Position numbers and translations under genes: made by a program. 24,196 bases of DNA from DASSCW01 sp036556325 (GTDB taxonomy: Bacteria > Chloroflexota > Limnocylindria > QHBO01), in the NCBI GenBank assembly GCA_036556325.1, contig DATBJR010000131.1:1-24196 (forward strand), given 5' to 3'. The notes beneath the pieces are model-generated. The model worked only from the letters and a program-made list of their open reading frames with translations. It was not told the origin of the DNA and made no database searches. Positions 21,406-24,196 of this stretch are shown piece after piece; position 1 is the first letter of the stretch; the number at the start of each line of letters is the position of its first letter.

Positions 21406-22200
21406 ATGCGAACGACCGCCGCGCTGCTCTCCCTGCTGCTGCTGGCCGCCTGTGCCCGCTACGGGTCGGGGGGCAGCCTGCCTGGCCCGTCGACCATCAG
21501 CCCGACCGAGCTCCGTGGCGCCTGGCAGCTTGACCACGGCACCGGACCCGGTGGAGCGCTGCAAATCCCCGCCGGCAGCGAGGTGACCATCGCCTTCGAA
21601 GGCGAGCGGGTGAGCGGACGGGTCTGCAACCTGTACGGCGGGACCTATCGGCTCGGCGATGGCGGGCAGCTCACGCTCTCGGCCATGGGCATGACGGAGA
21701 TGGCCTGCGCGGAGCCGATCATGTCGCTCGAGGCCGCCTACCACGCCGCGCTCGGGCTGGTGAAGACGGCCACGGTCGACGGCGAGGAGCTCACGCTGCA
21801 CGGCGACGGCGTGGAGCTCGTCTTCAGGCGGGTTCCCCCCGTAGCCGATGCGGACCTGGTCGGCACCCGCTGGACCCTGAGCACCCTGCTGGAGGGTGAC
21901 GTCGCCTCCTCCGTCCAGGGCGACGCGTGGCTGCAGCTGGCTCCCGACGGCACGCTGCGCGGCGCCACCGGCTGCCGCGGGTTCGACGGCTCGTATGCCG
22001 TCGACGCCGATCAGCTGCGGGTCAGCGACCTTGTCGTCGCCGACAACGCGTGCGAGGCGACGCTGGACGCCCAGGATCGGCTGGTCCTGGACGTCCTGCG
22101 CGGTGGGCTGCGCTACGACCTGGCCGGTCGGCAGCTGACGCTGACCGACGCCGGCGGGGTCGGCGGGCGCGGCCTCGTGTACTCCGCTACTGGGTCGTGA
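21406..22200 (+). CDS. Lipoprotein with two META (HslJ-like) domains
   Basis: This 264-aa protein has a lipoprotein signal peptide ending in LLLAAC (lipidated Cys16), so it is likely anchored to the outer face of the membrane. Two META/DUF306 repeats follow: the first at about 30-142 with LRGAWQLDH and VCNLYGGTY, the second at about 148-260 with VGTRWTLSTL and GATGCRGFDGSYAVDADQLRVSDLVV. Single META domains occur in HslJ and other envelope proteins linked to stress; the function is unclear. The gene starts 16 nt after the acs stop and may be cotranscribed. Its last 14 nt overlap the 3' end of the convergent lipoprotein gene. Confidence 0.87.
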   Translation: MRTTAALLSLLLLAACARYGSGGSLPGPSTISPTELRGAWQLDHGTGPGGALQIPAGSEVTIAFEGERVSGRVCNLYGGTYRLGDGGQLTLSAMGMTEMACAEPIMSLEAAYHAALGLVKTATVDGEELTLHGDGVELVFRRVPPVADADLVGTRWTLSTLLEGDVASSVQGDAWLQLAPDGTLRGATGCRGFDGSYAVDADQLRVSDLVVADNACEATLDAQDRLVLDVLRGGLRYDLAGRQLTLTDAGGVGGRGLVYSATGS

Positions 22201-22699
22201 ACGCCAGCACCACGCTCGTGCCGCTGCCGCCGGTGCTTGACGGTCCCAGGGTCACCGAGCCTCCGTGGGACGACGAATCGGACTCGGCGAAGACCCAGCT
22301 GTAGTAGCCGCCGGCGTTGGTGGTGCTGATGACATGCATGCCGGTGCTCGGGATCTTGCCCTCGTAGAAGCTCTTCAGCGAGTCGACCGAGTCGGAGCTG
22401 TCCCAGGTGATGATCACGCCGCCGCCGGCGTCGGTCCGCGAGATCTGAGTGGCATTCGGCGGCGTCAGGGCGCTCACCATGGAGTCGACGTCGCCACCGC
22501 CGCCGCCTCCGGGGTTCTCCGTGGGCGTGGCCGCCGCCGGCTCGGTCGGCTCGCCGCCGCTCGAGGCGCCCGTCGACGCTCCGCCGCCACCCTGGCTGGC
22601 CGTCGCTTCGGTGCTGGAGCCGCTTCCCCCTCCACAAGCCGCGAGCGTCGTCAGGGCCACCAGCATGGTGCCGACGAGCAGGGTACGCACGGACCGCAT
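22187..22699 (-). CDS. Small lipoprotein of unknown function
   Basis: This 170-aa protein has a signal peptide with lipobox TLAAC (Cys22), followed by a Gly/Ser/Thr-rich low-complexity spacer (about 23-70) and a compact domain. The domain contains ISRTDAGGGVIITWDSSDSVDSLKSFYEGKIPSTGMHVISTTNAGGYYSWVFAE. The pattern of an aromatic FYE helix followed by a YYSWVFA strand recalls small surface lipoprotein domains seen in Chloroflexota and actinobacteria, but I cannot name the family. ATG 22699 is preceded by GGAGG at 9-nt spacing. The gene is divergent from the DtxR-like regulator gene and overlaps the META lipoprotein gene tail to tail. Confidence 0.8.
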   Translation of the reverse strand: MRSVRTLLVGTMLVALTTLAACGGGSGSSTEATASQGGGGASTGASSGGEPTEPAAATPTENPGGGGGGDVDSMVSALTPPNATQISRTDAGGGVIITWDSSDSVDSLKSFYEGKIPSTGMHVISTTNAGGYYSWVFAESDSSSHGGSVTLGPSSTGGSGTSVVLAFTTQ

Positions 22700-22771
22700 G
22701 ATCTATCGCCTCCGTGTGCCGTGGGCGTCGGGGGATCGGTGCACGGCCGGCCCCGGTCAAGGCACTGCGCG

Positions 22772-22783
22772 GACCCTAGGGTC
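22772..22783. promoter_or_regulatory. 12-bp palindrome upstream of the DtxR-like gene
   Basis: GACCCTAGGGTC is a perfect palindrome in the 125-bp gap between the divergent lipoprotein and DtxR-like genes, 41 nt before the regulator's start. It could be the binding site of the regulator or of another dimeric repressor. On the minus strand it contains TAGGGT, a possible -10 for the lipoprotein gene. Confidence 0.4.
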
Positions 22784-22812
22784 AGGCGGCGAGGTCGTCA
22801 AGAGCCATCGGG

Positions 22813-22818
22813 TAGCAT
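22813..22818 (+). promoter_or_regulatory. Putative -10 element (TAGCAT), leaderless
   Basis: TAGCAT ends 6 nt before ATG 22825 of the DtxR-like gene. The transcription start would fall on or next to the A of the start codon, and no ribosome binding site is present. Confidence 0.5.
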
Positions 22819-22824
22819 CGGCGC

Positions 22825-23595
22825 ATGGCAGGCGCGACCTCCCAGGGTAACCAGCCGACCCAGGCGCAGCCGACCGACGTGGCGGCCGAGTACCTCATGA
22901 CGATCCGCTACATGCACGGCGAGGGGCAGCCGGTCATCGCCGCGCGGCTGGCGGAGCGGCTGGGCGTCAGCGCCGCGACCGTGTCGGAGATGGTCACCCG
23001 GCTCACCCGGGAGGGGCTGCTCACCGTCGACGAGGCCACCCGCCAGCTGGAGCTGACCGACGCCGGTCGCGCCACGGCCGAGCGGACCTTCCGCCGCCAT
23101 GCACTGGCGGAGTGGCTGCTGACCGAGGTGGTGGGGCTGGGCTGGGCAGAGGCCGATGACGAGGCGCACCACCTGCAGCACGCCCTCAGCGAGCGGGTCA
23201 CGGACCGCATCGACGACCTGCTGGGCCACCCGCCAACGTGCCCGCACGGCAACCCCATCCCGCGCGACGGGCGCACGCCGGAGCGCCCGGGCGGCATGCC
23301 GCTGAGCGAGGCGACTGCCGGGGCCGAGGTCACGATCCTGCGCGTCACCGAGGAGGCGGAGGAGGACGCGCGGCTGCTCACCTTCCTGCAGGAGCACGAC
23401 GTCCGGCCGGGCAGCGTGTTCGGCGTGCGCGAGGTGGCGGAGCACATCGGCACCATGACCATGGAGGGACCGCGGGGGGAGGTGACGCTGGGCCTGACGG
23501 CCGCCGCCAAGCTGCGCGCGCTGCCCGGCAGGGCCGACCCGGCGCTGTTCCATCGGGTCCCCGAACGTGCCCGGCTGGCGAGCGTGCCGGGCTGA
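22825..23595 (+). CDS. DtxR/MntR family metal-dependent regulator
   Basis: This 256-aa protein has the full DtxR layout: a winged helix-turn-helix at about 17-80 (VAAEYLMTIRYMHGEG, LAERLGVSAATVSEMVTRLTREGLLTVD), a metal-binding dimerisation domain at about 85-150 ending CPHGNPIP, and an SH3-like FeoA domain at about 165-240. Aligned by eye to DtxR, His79 and Glu83 are kept (H92, E96). His98 becomes Asp111, Cys102 becomes His115, Glu105 becomes Gln118, and His106 is kept (H119). This set differs from both iron-type DtxR and manganese-type MntR, so the metal is uncertain. No metal transporter is adjacent. A 12-bp palindrome lies upstream. The start is leaderless-type ATG 22825. Confidence 0.92.
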   Translation: MAGATSQGNQPTQAQPTDVAAEYLMTIRYMHGEGQPVIAARLAERLGVSAATVSEMVTRLTREGLLTVDEATRQLELTDAGRATAERTFRRHALAEWLLTEVVGLGWAEADDEAHHLQHALSERVTDRIDDLLGHPPTCPHGNPIPRDGRTPERPGGMPLSEATAGAEVTILRVTEEAEEDARLLTFLQEHDVRPGSVFGVREVAEHIGTMTMEGPRGEVTLGLTAAAKLRALPGRADPALFHRVPERARLASVPG

Positions 23596-23617
23596 GCTGT
23601 CGGCCGGGCTGACCTGC

Positions 23618-23623
23618 TAGGAT
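23618..23623 (+). promoter_or_regulatory. Putative -10 element (TAGGAT), leaderless
   Basis: TAGGAT ends 8 nt before ATG 23632 of the two-helix membrane protein, and no ribosome binding site precedes the start. The position matches the other leaderless-type starts in this window. Confidence 0.45.
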
Positions 23624-23631
23624 CGGCGCCG

Positions 23632-23835
23632 ATGGGAGTTCGCCGCAGCACCCGCGTGATGCTCGCGACCGTGGCCACCATGCTCTGGCTGGGTTACATG
23701 GTGGTCGGGCTGTGGCTGATCAACACCTACCTGCCGACCGAGCGCGGCGAGGGACCGGCTGGCCTGGCCGCCTTCTTCGGCCTGATCTCCGGGGTGGTGA
23801 CGACCGGCCTCATCATGTGGGCCGCCTCCGACTGA
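23632..23835 (+). CDS. Small membrane protein with two predicted helices
   Basis: The protein has 67 residues. A basic N-terminus (MGVRRSTR) is followed by a hydrophobic helix (about 10-31), a short polar loop TYLPTERGEGPAG and a second helix (about 43-65). The positive-inside rule puts the N-terminus in the cytoplasm. I recognise no family. It follows the DtxR-like gene by 36 nt but appears to have its own promoter. Its stop is 12 nt from the stop of the convergent nitrilase-family gene. Confidence 0.65.
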   Translation: MGVRRSTRVMLATVATMLWLGYMVVGLWLINTYLPTERGEGPAGLAAFFGLISGVVTTGLIMWAASD

Positions 23836-23847
23836 CCGACGGGCCGC

Positions 23848-24196
23848 TTACTGACGCTCGCGGTCCACGCCCGGCTGCAGCAGCCGCTCGTACAGGCCCG
23901 GCCGCCGATCGGCGATGGTGTCCCACTCGTGCTCGCCGGGTCGCCGCCGGACGTGCGTGGCGCGGGCGATCTCCGTTGATACCTCGCCGTAGATGATCTC
24001 CTCGTCCGTGTCGGAGGCGACTGCCAGCCGCGCGCCGTCCGGATCGCACAGCACGGATCGGCCCATGAAGTTCGTCCCGCGCTCGGTCCCCACCCGGTCG
24101 GCAGCCAGCACGTAGCAGTGGTTCTCGGCCGCGCGGGCCGGCGCGAACAGGTCCGGGTGGAACTGCACGCCCACCGGCCAGTTGGTGGGCAGCGCG
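23848..24196 (-). CDS. Nitrilase/carbon-nitrogen hydrolase family protein, 3' part
   Basis: The frame is open to the window edge, so only the last 115 residues are present; the GTG at 24174 is internal. The visible part begins LPTNWPVGVQFHPDLF and continues RAAENHCYVLAADRVGTERGTNFMGRSVLCDPDG, the conserved C-terminal portion of the nitrilase superfamily (the aENxxyvxxaNrvG and fxGxSxixdPdG motifs). The catalytic Glu and Lys and probably the Cys lie upstream, outside the window, so activity cannot be judged. The family hydrolyses amides or nitriles. TAA stop at 23848-23850. Confidence 0.87.
   Translation of the reverse strand, partial: ALPTNWPVGVQFHPDLFAPARAAENHCYVLAADRVGTERGTNFMGRSVLCDPDGARLAVASDTDEEIIYGEVSTEIARATHVRRRPGEHEWDTIADRRPGLYERLLQPGVDRERQ

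Noticed and set aside
22500..22625. GC-rich repetitive-looking stretch that could be a tandem repeat
   Set aside because: It is the Gly/Ser/Thr-rich linker of the lipoprotein, without a regular repeat unit.
1..24196. CRISPR arrays, tRNA or rRNA genes, insertion sequences, integrase or phage genes
   Set aside because: None seen: no regularly spaced repeats, no cloverleaf-like sequence noticed and no transposase or integrase motifs in any credible frame.

Overview
The window is very GC-rich bacterial chromosome (well over 65% G+C by eye), densely packed, with short intergenic gaps and genes on both strands. There are no RNA genes, insertion sequences, CRISPR arrays or phage genes that I can see. 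The gene complement suggests a Chloroflexota-like or actinobacterium-like soil or freshwater organism: a mycobacterial ICL2-type long isocitrate lyase, DUF885 metallopeptidase-like proteins, a sulfatase-fold membrane protein next to a YIDPGSGS miniprotein and a NoeA-like methyltransferase, and many apparently leaderless genes. The phylum is an inference from style and remembered family distribution.

Layout: (1) 1-948, the 3' part of a DUF885 protein. (2) 958-4179, a back-to-back locus: a membrane-anchored alkaline-phosphatase/sulfatase-fold protein on the minus strand, and on the plus strand a 73-aa membrane miniprotein coupled by a TTGA stop/start overlap to a two-part protein with a kinase-like N-terminal half and a SAM-methyltransferase C-terminal half. 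This is the best candidate for an undescribed system. (3) 4187-6142, minus strand: nitroreductase, AlaX-type tRNA editing hydrolase and a TetR regulator. (4) 6278-9193: a complete DUF885 protein facing a membrane-anchored class C beta-lactamase-like serine hydrolase. (5) 9278-12419: two MFS exporters flanking a MarR regulator; the MarR gene and the second exporter are divergent with overlapping -10 elements. (6) 12435-13364: a secreted protein with a possible caspase-like fold. (7) 13586-21389, a C2/organic-acid block: ICL2-type isocitrate lyase with a small Cys/His upstream ORF and a divergent LysR regulator, a cyclic-nucleotide-binding protein, an MHS-type organic acid symporter and acetyl-CoA synthetase. 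(8) 21406-24196: two lipoproteins that overlap tail to tail, a DtxR/MntR-like regulator, a two-helix membrane protein and the 3' part of a nitrilase-family amidohydrolase.

The C2 block is coherent. Acetyl-CoA synthetase makes acetyl-CoA, isocitrate lyase starts the glyoxylate bypass, the transporter could import the acid substrate and the LysR protein could control the lyase. Malate synthase is not in the window.

Two architectural themes recur. Many start codons lie about 6-12 nt downstream of a TA(G/C)NAT hexamer, as expected for leaderless mRNAs. Several gene ends, mainly convergent ones, carry compact GC hairpins that overlap or abut the stop codons, without U-tracts.
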